A stretch of DNA of 64,000 nt from RYN-230 sp963844695. GTDB taxonomy: Bacteria; Actinomycetota; Actinomycetes; Streptosporangiales; Streptosporangiaceae. A program made the translations under genes and the position numbers. Of the stretch, positions 24,212-32,798 are shown piece by piece; position 1 is the stretch's first letter; every line of letters starts with the position of its first letter. The notes beneath the pieces are model-generated. The model was not told the origin of the DNA. It ran no database searches and saw only the letters and a list, made by a program, of their open reading frames with translations. Where the stretch lies: positions 84,691 to 148,690 of the forward strand of contig CAWJPL010000018.1 of NCBI GenBank assembly GCA_963844695.1. Reading direction: 5' to 3'.

Positions 24212-25564
24212 ATGCGTGACGGGGAATTGGTGGCGGCAGTCGCGGCGGGCGATCCGGCCGCGCTGGCGGCGGCCTACGATCAGTTCGCTCCGTCGCTGTA
24301 TACGTATTGCCAATCGCTGCTCAGCGAGCCGGGCGATGCGGCCGGGGCGGTCCGCGACACCTTCGTGGTGACCCAGGCGAAGCTGCCGCTGCTGCGTGAC
24401 CCGAGCCGGCTGCGGCCCTGGCTGTACGCGGTGGCCCGGAACGAGTGCCGGCGCCGGCTGCACGGCCATGGAGCCTCCGTCCCGCTGACCGACGACGAGT
24501 TCGGCGCCGGTGAGGCGACCGCCGACCTTGGCCCGGCCCTGGAGCAGGCCTGGCAGCGTGAGATGGTGTCGTCCGCGCTGGACGAGCTGGAGCCGGGCGA
24601 CCAGGAAATCGTCGAGCTGCACCTGCGGCACGAGTTCTACGGCGCGGACCTAGCGGACGCGCTGGGGGTGCCGCGGAATCAGGTGCACACGCTTACCAGC
24701 CGGGCCCGGACCCGGTTCGAGACCGCGCTGGGCGCGCACGTGGTGGCCCGCACCCGTCTGGGATCCTGCCCGGAGCTGTCCGCGATCCTGGGGGACTGGG
24801 GCGGGGACCTTACCCCCAATTTGCGCAAGCGGGTCCGCCGGCACATCGGTACCTGTGAGATCTGCGGCGAGCACGAGCGGCGGCATGTGAACCCGGTAGC
24901 GATGCTCGCCGCGCTGCCGGACCCCGTCCTCCCGGAGAGCCTGCAGCACGAGGCGCTCAGCCTGCTCGCGGACACCTCTCCCGGCGCGGCCCAGGAGCGG
25001 GCCGAGATCGCGGAGCGGGCCGAGCCGTTCACCCGGTCCGGTTTCCCGGTGCCGCTGGACCCGCTGGCGTCCAGGCGCGGGCCGGCCGCCTTCGTGCCGG
25101 CCGCCGGAGTGCTGATCGCGGTGTTCGTGATGTTCGGGGGCGGGGCCATGCTCGCAGCGAACTCACTGCATCACGCGCCGCCCCCGGTTAGTTCCGCGCT
25201 GGCCCCGTCCGTCCCGTCTGCGGACGCAGCGCCCGCGGTGAACACCCCGAAGCCCTCGACGTCCCGGTCCGGGCACAAGAAGGCCCACGGCAAGCACGGC
25301 GCTGCAGTGGCCAGCGGCCCCGGGTACTACACACCAGGCGCCACGATGTCCGGGAAGTCCTCCAGGCCGGGCGGCCACCCGTCCTCGGCGACCCCGTCGA
25401 AGTCCAAGCACACTTCGGCCCCACCGAGCAGCAGCTCGCCAGCTCCCCCCAGTTCCACGCCGCCGTCAACGCCTCCTGCCTCGCCCTCGCCGACGGACAC
25501 GACCACGCCGGGCAGCGGGAGCACCTCCGGCGGCATTCTCGGGACGATCATCGGCTTGCTGTAG
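24212..25564 (+). CDS. Second ECF sigma factor with fused zinc finger and membrane anchor
   Basis: This 450-residue paralog of the upstream sigma factor has the same order of domains. Sigma region 2 is YDQFAPSLYTYCQSLLSEPGDAAGAVRDTF, region 4 is LEPGDQEIVELHLRHEFYGADLADALGVPRNQ, and the zinc motif is HIGTCEICG (about residue 213). A membrane helix is VLIAVFVMFGGGAMLAA (about residue 297). The extracellular tail is low-complexity Ser/Pro/Thr/Lys with a hydrophobic C-terminus (GGILGTIIGLL), unlike the folded tail of its neighbour. The sigma parts are similar enough to indicate tandem duplication, while the tails have diverged, so the two may sense different cues. Confidence 0.84.
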   Translation: MRDGELVAAVAAGDPAALAAAYDQFAPSLYTYCQSLLSEPGDAAGAVRDTFVVTQAKLPLLRDPSRLRPWLYAVARNECRRRLHGHGASVPLTDDEFGAGEATADLGPALEQAWQREMVSSALDELEPGDQEIVELHLRHEFYGADLADALGVPRNQVHTLTSRARTRFETALGAHVVARTRLGSCPELSAILGDWGGDLTPNLRKRVRRHIGTCEICGEHERRHVNPVAMLAALPDPVLPESLQHEALSLLADTSPGAAQERAEIAERAEPFTRSGFPVPLDPLASRRGPAAFVPAAGVLIAVFVMFGGGAMLAANSLHHAPPPVSSALAPSVPSADAAPAVNTPKPSTSRSGHKKAHGKHGAAVASGPGYYTPGATMSGKSSRPGGHPSSATPSKSKHTSAPPSSSSPAPPSSTPPSTPPASPSPTDTTTPGSGSTSGGILGTIIGLL

Positions 25565-25606
25565 GCGGGGCCGGCCCAGCGACCGCCGTCGCCTGGTCAT
25601 GTGGCG

Positions 25607-26653
25607 TCAGGGAGTGGTAGAGACGCTGGCGTCCGCGCGGAGCAGGGCAGCCGCCATCCGCAGCGAGACGAGCTTGCCGAACGCCGCGTCCCGGGGCAGG
25701 TATTTCATGCCGCAGTCCGGGGCCAGCACGATCCGCTCCGCGGGCACGTACTCCAGCGCCCGGCGGGCCCGCGCGACGATCTCGGCCGGGTTCTCCACCG
25801 TCTCGTCACCCAGGTTGAGCACGCCCAGGATGATTGTCTTGCCATCCAGGCTGCGGAGTATCGAGCAGTCCAGCCCGGACTGCGCGGTCTCCACCGAGAC
25901 CTGGTCACAGACGCACTCGGCTAGTTCCGGCAAGAACGAGTAGCCCGACGGCCGGTCATGGATGATCGCGGCGTAACCGAAGCACAGGTGCACGGCGGTC
26001 GTTCCGGTCATGCCCTGCAGGGCGCGGTTGATCGCCCGCACGCCGTACTTGCGGGCCTCGTCCGGACGTGCCTGCAGGTACGGTTCGTCGAGCTGGACGA
26101 TGTCCGCACCGGCCGCGAACAGGTCCGCGACCTCCTCGTTGACCGCCTCGGCGTAGCCGAGGGCGAGATCCTCGGTGCTGGCGTAGTAGTCGTTCTGGGC
26201 CTGCTGGGCCATGGTGAACGGGCCCGGCACAGTGATCTTGATCGTCCGGGAGGTGCTGGCGCGCAGGAACTTCACGTCCTCGACCTCGACCGGGTGGCGG
26301 CGGCGGATCGGGCCGGTCACCCGGGGCACCAGGTTGGGCTCCCCGCTACGGTCCAGCGCGGTGCCGGGATTGTCGATGTCCACCCCGTCGAGGGCGGTCG
26401 CGAACCGGTTCGAGTAGCTCTCCCGGCGGATCTCGCCGTCGGTCAGGATGTCCAGCCCGGCCCTTTCCTGGGCCCGGATGGCCAGTTCGGTCGCATCGCC
26501 CTGGGCCTGCTCCAGGTATTCGGGAGCGACCCGCCACAGCTCGGTGGCCCGGACCCGGGGTGGGAACCGGCCGCGCAGCCGCGCACGGTCGATGAGCCAG
26601 TCTGGCTGCGGATAACTGCCGACCAGGGAGGTGGGGAAGAGCATGACAGCCAC
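25607..26653 (-). CDS. MetE-like (cobalamin-independent methionine synthase family, core domain) methyltransferase
   Basis: The 348-residue protein corresponds to the C-terminal catalytic barrel of MetE without the N-terminal half. It has LVGSYPQPDWLID at the start, ILTDGEIRRESY, TVPGPFTMAQQ, VQLDEP, and zinc-ligand candidates in HLCFGY and APDCGMKYL. Core-MetE proteins transfer methyl groups to homocysteine or related thiols; some use methyl-corrinoid proteins as donors. It is 43 bases downstream of an IspH-like gene and is probably cotranscribed with it. The start is GTG 26653 or ATG 26644. Whether it makes methionine or acts on another thiol cannot be decided. Confidence 0.82.
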   Translation of the reverse strand: MAVMLFPTSLVGSYPQPDWLIDRARLRGRFPPRVRATELWRVAPEYLEQAQGDATELAIRAQERAGLDILTDGEIRRESYSNRFATALDGVDIDNPGTALDRSGEPNLVPRVTGPIRRRHPVEVEDVKFLRASTSRTIKITVPGPFTMAQQAQNDYYASTEDLALGYAEAVNEEVADLFAAGADIVQLDEPYLQARPDEARKYGVRAINRALQGMTGTTAVHLCFGYAAIIHDRPSGYSFLPELAECVCDQVSVETAQSGLDCSILRSLDGKTIILGVLNLGDETVENPAEIVARARRALEYVPAERIVLAPDCGMKYLPRDAAFGKLVSLRMAAALLRADASVSTTP

Positions 26654-26696
26654 AATGTCAGATCGGCCGCCGGTGCGCAGCCCCAGGGCGGGGTGG

Positions 26697-27968
26697 CTAT
26701 CCGGCGGACGGCAGGCTCGCAGTCGCTGCCCGGCCGGTGACCTCGGTGCTGACCAGCCGCCTGGTCACGCTGAGCGGGCCGAGCCCGGACAGCGCCTCGG
26801 TCACCCGCGCGGCCAGCCCGGGGGCGGCGGCGGTGGATTCGGCCAGCCCGATGGCCGAGGTGCCGGCCAGCCAGGACGGGATGATCTCGGTGACGTCCCC
26901 GATCACGTTGGCCTTGGCCCGGTTGGACCGGGCCAGGGCGGTCAGGTGCCGCGTGTCCGGGTCGTCCTCAGTTCCCAGGACCAGGACCAGGTCACTGGAC
27001 GCGGCCACGGTCCGGACGGTCTCGGCGCGGTCAGACGCTGCGTAGCAGAACCCGTCCGGATCGGGACCGCGCAAGGCCGGGAACCGGGAGCGCAGGGCGG
27101 CGGTCGCGATCGGCGTGTCCTCGACCGGCACGCCCGGCACCAGCACGTAGGAGACCCGCCGCGGGTCCGCGACCTGGACCGCGCCCGCCCCGACCCGGGT
27201 CTCGGCCAGGATGGCGTGATCCGGGGCCTCGCCCAGGATCGCGGGCAGCACCGCGAGGCCTGACTGGCCGATGAGGACCACCTGATCGCCACGCTCGGCG
27301 AACCGGCGGGCCTCGGCCTGTACCCCGGCCACCAGCGGGCACGTCGCATCGATCACGTCCAGGCCGCGCCCGGCCGCCTCGGTGCGGACCCCGGGGGCGA
27401 CGCCGTGCGCCGGGATCAGCACCAAGGCGCCATCGGGCACGTCGTCCAGGGAACGGGCGAAGACCGCACCGTTCTTCTCCAGGTCCGCACAGGCCTGCGG
27501 ACTCGCCATCAGCTGCCCGCACACGTACACCGGGCCCCGGGCCAGGGCCTGCCGGGTGGCCTCCAGAGCCCGCCGTGCGCCCGGGCACCACGGGCTCACC
27601 GCGCTGAGCAGGCGCCGGGTCCCGCCTACCGACGCCCATTCCTCGACGGCGCTGCGGGCCGCGGCCATGGCCACACCGTCCACGCTGCTGGCCGCGGCGC
27701 CGATCGCGGTGGCCGTGCCGTCGGCGTGCAGCGCGGTGGTGACGAACAGGGCCGCGCCGTCGTCGGCCTGGGACGCGTCACCAGACTGTGGCACTGGCGC
27801 GTACCGGACGCGCACGCCCCGGCGGTACAGCAGCCCGCCCACCAGCGGCGCGGCCGGGCAGCTCAGCTGCCCATGTGCGGGGTCGCCGATCTCTGTGGCG
27901 ACCAGCACCTCTCCAGGGGCGACCACGGTCCCCGGCGCCAGGCATTCGCGTGCACTCGATCGGCTCAT
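26697..27968 (-). CDS. IspH/LytB-like iron-sulfur protein with altered active site
   Basis: The 423-residue protein has the IspH fold after an N-terminal extension of about 120 residues. The three cluster cysteines are preserved (Cys128 in SPWCPGA, Cys210 in DATCPLV, Cys308 in GFCYAASD), as is the AHG motif (187-189). Other substrate-site motifs are changed. HEIVHN-like is replaced by CGQLMASP, the GHxxHPE loop by GQSGLAVLP, TTLS by VPGVP, and the TTN after the third Cys by ASD. It therefore probably binds an Fe-S cluster but is unlikely to be the ordinary HMBPP reductase. It heads an operon with a MetE-like gene. Confidence 0.72.
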   Translation of the reverse strand: MSRSSARECLAPGTVVAPGEVLVATEIGDPAHGQLSCPAAPLVGGLLYRRGVRVRYAPVPQSGDASQADDGAALFVTTALHADGTATAIGAAASSVDGVAMAAARSAVEEWASVGGTRRLLSAVSPWCPGARRALEATRQALARGPVYVCGQLMASPQACADLEKNGAVFARSLDDVPDGALVLIPAHGVAPGVRTEAAGRGLDVIDATCPLVAGVQAEARRFAERGDQVVLIGQSGLAVLPAILGEAPDHAILAETRVGAGAVQVADPRRVSYVLVPGVPVEDTPIATAALRSRFPALRGPDPDGFCYAASDRAETVRTVAASSDLVLVLGTEDDPDTRHLTALARSNRAKANVIGDVTEIIPSWLAGTSAIGLAESTAAAPGLAARVTEALSGLGPLSVTRRLVSTEVTGRAATASLPSAG

Positions 27969-28421
27969 GGCTGTCGTCCCCGTTTCCTCGCGGATCAGTC
28001 TAGTGATGGCGAAGCCGGAGTGTGTGTACCTGGTGACGGACTGTGTCGGACATGCCGCCGCGCCTGCGGGGTGCTCCGGGACCGGAAGGGGTCTGGGTAC
28101 AGGAGGGACTGTAGGTTACTATCTCAATCGGAATTAAATGCTTTAGGATTCAGGACTCGGCGTTTCGCTACGGCGGTGTTTCAAGTTCCGGTGTTCACGG
28201 GCCCGTGTTCCGGGGCCTGTGTTCAGGGACCTGGGCTTCAAGAGCCTGCGTTCCCGGGCTCAGGGGAAGGGGCTGACCCGGCGCGAGCCGGGGCGGCCCG
28301 GGTCAGAGATTCGCCCGTTCAGTACGGCCGGCACCGGGGGAGTAGAGAAGATGAGCATGGCCCCCTTGATCACGAAACGCCGTCCGGATCAGGGGCATAC
28401 CAATCAGAGAGGACTGGCGCC
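27969..28421. other. Divergent intergenic region with degenerate tandem repeats
   Basis: About 450 bases separate the IspH-like gene from the carbonic anhydrase gene. An AT-richer stretch around 28110-28150 is the best promoter candidate. From about 28190 to 28260 there are five or six imperfect 12-15 base units of the type GTGTTCxGGGxCCT. No gene is supported here. Confidence 0.5.
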
Positions 28422-28910
28422 ATGACCGCTACCGACGACCTGCTGGCCAACAACGACCGCTACGCGGAGGGTTTCACCGGGCCGCTGCCGCTCCCGCCGT
28501 CCAAGCACGTCGCCGTGGTGGCCTGCATGGACGCGAGGCTGAACGTCTACGGCATCCTCGGCCTTGCCGATGGCGAGGCGCACGTGATCCGCAACGCGGG
28601 CGGGGTGGTCACCGACGACGAGATCCGCTCGCTCACGATCAGCCAGCGGCTGCTCGGCACCCAGGAGATCATCCTCATCCACCACACCGACTGCGGGATG
28701 CTGACCTTCACCGACGACGACTTCAAGGCGAGCATTCAGGCCGACACCGGCATCAAGCCCGAATGGGCCGCGGAGGCCTTCTCCGACCTGGACGAGGACG
28801 TCCGCCAGTCGATCAACCGGATCAAGGCCAGCCCGTTCATCCCGAACAAGGACTCGGTCCGCGGCTTCGTCTTCGACGTGGCGACCGGCAAGCTCAGCGA
28901 AGTGGCCTAG
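28422..28910 (+). CDS. Beta-class carbonic anhydrase
   Basis: The 162-residue protein has the short beta-carbonic-anhydrase fold. Zinc ligands are Cys35 in VACMDARL (with the Asp37/Arg39 dyad), His88 and Cys91 in HHTDCGM. The RNAGG loop (57-61) is also conserved. It hydrates CO2 to bicarbonate. ATG 28422 is preceded by GAGAGGA; the frame is open far upstream but without family similarity. It stands alone, facing the convergent PAC2 gene. Confidence 0.92.
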   Translation: MTATDDLLANNDRYAEGFTGPLPLPPSKHVAVVACMDARLNVYGILGLADGEAHVIRNAGGVVTDDEIRSLTISQRLLGTQEIILIHHTDCGMLTFTDDDFKASIQADTGIKPEWAAEAFSDLDEDVRQSINRIKASPFIPNKDSVRGFVFDVATGKLSEVA

Positions 28911-28950
28911 CCGGGCCGCACCGCTGGGCGCCCCCGCGGCGGCAGCAGGG

Positions 28951-29877
28951 TCAGGAGTCCGAGGAGTCGGCCCGGCCCTGCTGCTCCGCCAGGAACTGCT
29001 CGAACTGGGCGCCGATCTCGTCGGCCGAAGGCAGTTGCTCCGACCCGTCCACCAGCGAGCCGCGCTCGGCTCCCTCGGCGAACGCGTCGTACTGCCGCTC
29101 CAGCGCCTGCACGACTTCCATGATCTCCTCGGAGCCCTCGACCTGCCGCCGGATCTCCTCGTCGGTCTCCTGGGCCGCCTCGCGCAGCGCCTCGTCGGGC
29201 AACTGCAGCCCGGTCGCGCGGGACACCGAGTCGAGCAGCGTGATCGCGGCCGTCGGATACGCCGCCTGGGCCAGGTAGTGCGGAACATGCACCGCGAATC
29301 CGACCGCGGCGCGCTCTTCCTCACCGAATCGCATCTCGAGCAGCGCCGCCACGCTGCCCGGGACCTGAAGCCGGTCCACCAGTGGCGGGTAGCCCGTGGT
29401 CAGGCCGGACGTGGTCGCGTGGGCGGTCACGCCCAGCGGACGGGTATGCGGCGCACCCATCGGGATGCCGTGGAAGCCGACCGCCAGCCGGACCCCCATC
29501 CGGGCGGCCAGGTCCCGCACCGCCTGCGTGAAGCCCTCCCACTCGTGATCCGGTTCCGGGCCGGTGAGCAGCAGGAACTGGCTCCCGGCGGTGTCCTTGA
29601 GCAGGTGGATGGCCAGTTCGGGGGCTTCGTAGGACTCCCAGCGGTCCCGGGAGAAGATCATCGGCGGCCGCCGGGACCGGTAGTCGATCAGCCGGTCTAC
29701 GTCGAACCGGGCGACCTCCTCGTGTTCCAGCGTGCCCAGCAAATGGGCGGACAGCAGTTTGCCCGCCGCCCCGGCGTCGATGAACCCGTCGAGGTAGTGC
29801 AGCATCACTGCCCCGTCCAGCACCGGCGCGCCAGGGCTCACCTCGTAGAGGTCTCCCGGATCTCGCACCACGCTCAC
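28951..29877 (-). CDS. PAC2-family protein
   Basis: The 308-residue protein matches the PAC2 (proteasome assembly chaperone-like) family found across actinobacteria. It has VMLHYLDGFIDAGAAGKL near the N-terminus, FLLLTGPEPDHEW, GFHGIPMGAPHTRPLGVTAH, and VGFAVHVPHYLAQAAYP. The C-terminus is an acidic coiled-coil-like tail rich in Glu and Gln. The function in bacteria is not established. The gene is monocistronic between carbonic anhydrase (convergent) and NAD kinase. Confidence 0.85.
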   Translation of the reverse strand: MSVVRDPGDLYEVSPGAPVLDGAVMLHYLDGFIDAGAAGKLLSAHLLGTLEHEEVARFDVDRLIDYRSRRPPMIFSRDRWESYEAPELAIHLLKDTAGSQFLLLTGPEPDHEWEGFTQAVRDLAARMGVRLAVGFHGIPMGAPHTRPLGVTAHATTSGLTTGYPPLVDRLQVPGSVAALLEMRFGEEERAAVGFAVHVPHYLAQAAYPTAAITLLDSVSRATGLQLPDEALREAAQETDEEIRRQVEGSEEIMEVVQALERQYDAFAEGAERGSLVDGSEQLPSADEIGAQFEQFLAEQQGRADSSDS

Positions 29878-29990
29878 TGCCCTTCCAGGGTGTCAGTCAC
29901 TCTGCCCGCTACCTAGTACCAACCATGAATGGCTAGTCATCCATCCCGGCAGGGTCGATCTCTGTTCCACGCTACCGCCTGCCGCCCCCG

Positions 29991-30854
29991 TCAGTCGGCC
30001 TCGGCCGAGCCGGTCAGCCGGAGCTTGCGCTGTGCGCGCTGGTAAAACGTGGTCCGGCCCAGCCGGACCACGTTGGCCGCGGCGGGGAGGGTGCCCAGCT
30101 CGACGGCGTCCCCCGCGTGCACGAACCCGACCACGATCCCGTCGGCCTCCACGGCCAGCTCGCCGCTGTTGGGCAGCACGGTGAGCAGGACCTTCTCCGA
30201 GCTGGCCAGGAACAGCGCCCGGTTGAAGGCCGTGTGCGGGGCCACGGGGGTGACCAGCAGGCCCTCGGCACTGGGGGAGACGAGTGGCCCGCCCGCCGAG
30301 AAGTTGTAGGCGGTGGACCCGGTGGGAGTGGCCACGATCACCGCGTCCGCCGCGTACCGCACGAACGGGTGCGACTCCACGGTGAGCTCGACCACCGCGG
30401 CGGAACTGCGGCCGGGGATGCGGACCAGGTCCACGTCGTTGAACGCGATCGTCTCCTGACCTGCGAACTCGGCCCTCACCGCGGAGCGTGGCTCCACGGT
30501 GAAGCGGTGCTCATCGATCGCGCCCAGGGCCTCGGCCATCTGCGGGGGGTCGATCTCAGCCAGGAACCCGAGCTTGCCCACGTTGACCCCGAGCACCGGC
30601 GGCTTCGGGCCGGTCGACATGCGCATGGCGCGCAGCATCGTGCCGTCACCACCCAGGCTGACCATCAGGTCGGAGCGGCAGGCCAGGTCCGCCGAGGTGA
30701 CCGCCTCGACGCGGCCGGGCACCCGGCTGGCCTCATCCTCGACCGCGAGGACGGTCACCTTGCGGCTGCTGGCCCAGGCGAGCAGCTCGAACATGGCCGA
30801 GTTGCAGTCCCGCCCGGGATGCAGCACGACGCCCACCGTGTTGACCATGCCCAC
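29991..30854 (-). CDS. nadK: NAD kinase
   Basis: The 287-residue protein carries the NAD kinase signatures: SLGGDGTMLRAMR (GGDG), GVNVGKLGFLAEI, FNDVDLVRIPG (the NE/ND-type motif) and TPTGSTAYNFSAGGPL. It phosphorylates NAD to NADP. The GTG start at 30854 has GGAGG seven bases upstream and is preferred to ATG 30848. The gene lies 12 bases after the NhaA-DsbA gene and is probably in the same transcript. Confidence 0.93.
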   Translation of the reverse strand: MGMVNTVGVVLHPGRDCNSAMFELLAWASSRKVTVLAVEDEASRVPGRVEAVTSADLACRSDLMVSLGGDGTMLRAMRMSTGPKPPVLGVNVGKLGFLAEIDPPQMAEALGAIDEHRFTVEPRSAVRAEFAGQETIAFNDVDLVRIPGRSSAAVVELTVESHPFVRYAADAVIVATPTGSTAYNFSAGGPLVSPSAEGLLVTPVAPHTAFNRALFLASSEKVLLTVLPNSGELAVEADGIVVGFVHAGDAVELGTLPAAANVVRLGRTTFYQRAQRKLRLTGSAEAD

Positions 30855-30866
30855 GGCCCAGCCTCC

Positions 30867-32756
30867 TCAAGTCGTGATGAGCGCCCGCGCCCGGGCGGAG
30901 CGGACCGCCTCGGACAGCGTGTCGATGTCATAGGCGCCGTAGTGGCGTTTGTCGTTGATGAAGAACGTGGGCGTGCCGGTGACCCCGGACAGGTCGGCGG
31001 AGTCCACGTCCTCGGCCACCCGGGCCGCGCCCGCATGCTTGCGCAGATCCTCGGTGAAGCGGGCGCCGTCGAGGCCGAGGTCGGCCGCGTAGTGGATCAG
31101 GTCCTTCGTGGTGAGCGCGCCCTGATGCTCCATCAGCAGGTCGTGCATGTCCCAGAACTTCCCCTGCCGGGCGGCCGCTTCGGCGCCTTCCGAGGCCAGC
31201 TGGGCGTGCGGGTGCACGTCGTTCAGGGGCAGGTGCCGGAACACGTAGCGGACGTCGCCGAAGTCGGCCAGCAGTTCCCGGACGACCGGCTCGGCCTGCC
31301 CGCAGTACGGGCACTCGAAGTCGCCGTACTCCACCACGGTGACCGGGGCCCGCTCCGGCCCGCGGATGTGATCGCGGTCCGGGTCGACCGGGACGGCCAG
31401 GTCGGTGATGAGCGTGGACGTCCCGAGCAGGGCGCGTATCTTCAGCCGCTTGGGCAGCCGCCGGGTGGCGCGGAACACCGTCCAGGTGATCGCGGACGCG
31501 CAGAACGCGGCGGACAGGATGCCCAGCTTCGCCTCGGCCAGCAGGGGGCCGTGGAAGGCGAGCGAGGCGATCAGCAGGGCGACGGTGAAGCCGATCCCGG
31601 CGATCGCACCCGCGCCCACGACACCGGCCCAGCCCACGGGCGGCCGGATCCGTCCCCGGCTGAGCTTGGTGACGAGCCAGGCGGCCGCGGTCGTGCCCAC
31701 CGGTTTGCCGACCACGTAGCCGATCAGGATGCCCAGCGTGACCGGGGACGTGTAGGCGCGTGAGAGCAGCCCCGTGCTGATCACGACACCGGCGTTGGCC
31801 AGGGCGAACAGCGGCACGATGAGGTAGCTCGACCACGGGTGGTAGAGCTGCTGGAGCCGCTCGTTGGGGGAGATGGCCAGGCGGACGCCGCCGCTGGCCT
31901 CGCGGGCCAGCTCGGGAGTGGGCTGCTCGCGGAACAGCCGGAACAGGTCGCTGGCCCGCTCCAGGTCAGCGCGCGGCGCGGGGTAGGCGTAGGTAAGCAG
32001 GCCCATGAACAGCCCCACCACCACCGGGTCCACGCCGGACTTGAAGAAGGCCACCCACGCCGCCACCCCCAGGAAGAAGTAGACCGGGCCGAACCGCACG
32101 TTCGCGGCCCGGACGACGGCCACCACGACCAGCAGGCCTACTCCGACGAACAGCGCGGGCAGTCGCAGGCCCACGCTGTAAAAGATCGCGATAACGGCTA
32201 GCCCGGCCAGATCATCCACCACAGAGAAGGTGAGCAGGTAGGTGCGCACCCGGTCGGGCAGCCAGGAGCCGACCAGGGCCAGCATGCCGAGCGCGAACGC
32301 GGTGTCGGTGGACATGGCCGTGCCCCAGCCCCGGGCTCCCGGGCCACCGGCGTTGGCCGCCAGGTAGATGCCGATCGGGACGATCATGCCGCCCAGGCCG
32401 ATCAGCAGCGGCAGCGTGAGCCGCCGCCGCTCGCGCAACTCGCCCATGTCGAACTCGCGCCGGGCCTCCAGGCCGACCACCAGGAAGAAAAACGTCATCA
32501 GGCCGGAGTTGACCCAGCCGTGCAGGGTGTCGGACAGGTCCGTGCTGCCGAGGTTTACCGACAGCCGGGTGGACCAGAGCGACTCATACGACCCGGTTGC
32601 GACGTTCGCCCAGATCAGCGCGGCCACCGTCGCGGCCAGCAGCATCGCTGCGCTGCCCGTCTCCGTGCGCAGGAACTGGCGCAACGGCGTCTCGAGGTTC
32701 CGCGCCCACGCGGTCCTCCCGGACAGCAGGGAAGGCGCCGGCTGGGATTCCGTCAT
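30867..32756 (-). CDS. nhaA: NhaA-type Na+/H+ antiporter fused to a DsbA-like thiol oxidoreductase
   Basis: The 629-residue protein has an N-terminal NhaA domain of about 11 to 12 helices: FFFLVVGLEARREF, AMSTDTAFALGMLALVGS, TFSVVDDLAGLAVIAIFY with the transport Asp pair, and GIGFTVALLIASLAF. After about residue 455 comes a thioredoxin-fold DsbA domain with a CPYC active site (FECPYCGQAEPVV), a GTPTFFIND cis-Pro loop and helices typical of the family. This fusion is known in actinobacteria. The antiporter exchanges sodium for protons; the role of the attached redox domain is unknown. It is followed by nadK. Confidence 0.92.
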   Translation of the reverse strand: MTESQPAPSLLSGRTAWARNLETPLRQFLRTETGSAAMLLAATVAALIWANVATGSYESLWSTRLSVNLGSTDLSDTLHGWVNSGLMTFFFLVVGLEARREFDMGELRERRRLTLPLLIGLGGMIVPIGIYLAANAGGPGARGWGTAMSTDTAFALGMLALVGSWLPDRVRTYLLTFSVVDDLAGLAVIAIFYSVGLRLPALFVGVGLLVVVAVVRAANVRFGPVYFFLGVAAWVAFFKSGVDPVVVGLFMGLLTYAYPAPRADLERASDLFRLFREQPTPELAREASGGVRLAISPNERLQQLYHPWSSYLIVPLFALANAGVVISTGLLSRAYTSPVTLGILIGYVVGKPVGTTAAAWLVTKLSRGRIRPPVGWAGVVGAGAIAGIGFTVALLIASLAFHGPLLAEAKLGILSAAFCASAITWTVFRATRRLPKRLKIRALLGTSTLITDLAVPVDPDRDHIRGPERAPVTVVEYGDFECPYCGQAEPVVRELLADFGDVRYVFRHLPLNDVHPHAQLASEGAEAAARQGKFWDMHDLLMEHQGALTTKDLIHYAADLGLDGARFTEDLRKHAGAARVAEDVDSADLSGVTGTPTFFINDKRHYGAYDIDTLSEAVRSARARALITT

Positions 32757-32798
32757 GCCCGGATTCTCCCAGGAACGCGGACGACAGTCGCCTGCGGC

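Noticed and set aside
28219..28425. Short ORF before the carbonic anhydrase gene
   Set aside because: It starts inside the degenerate repeats, has no ribosome site and no protein-like composition.
30117..31763. Plus-strand open frame of 548 codons across nadK and nhaA
   Set aside because: Antisense shadow with low-complexity Arg/Gly/Asp/His composition and no recognisable motif.
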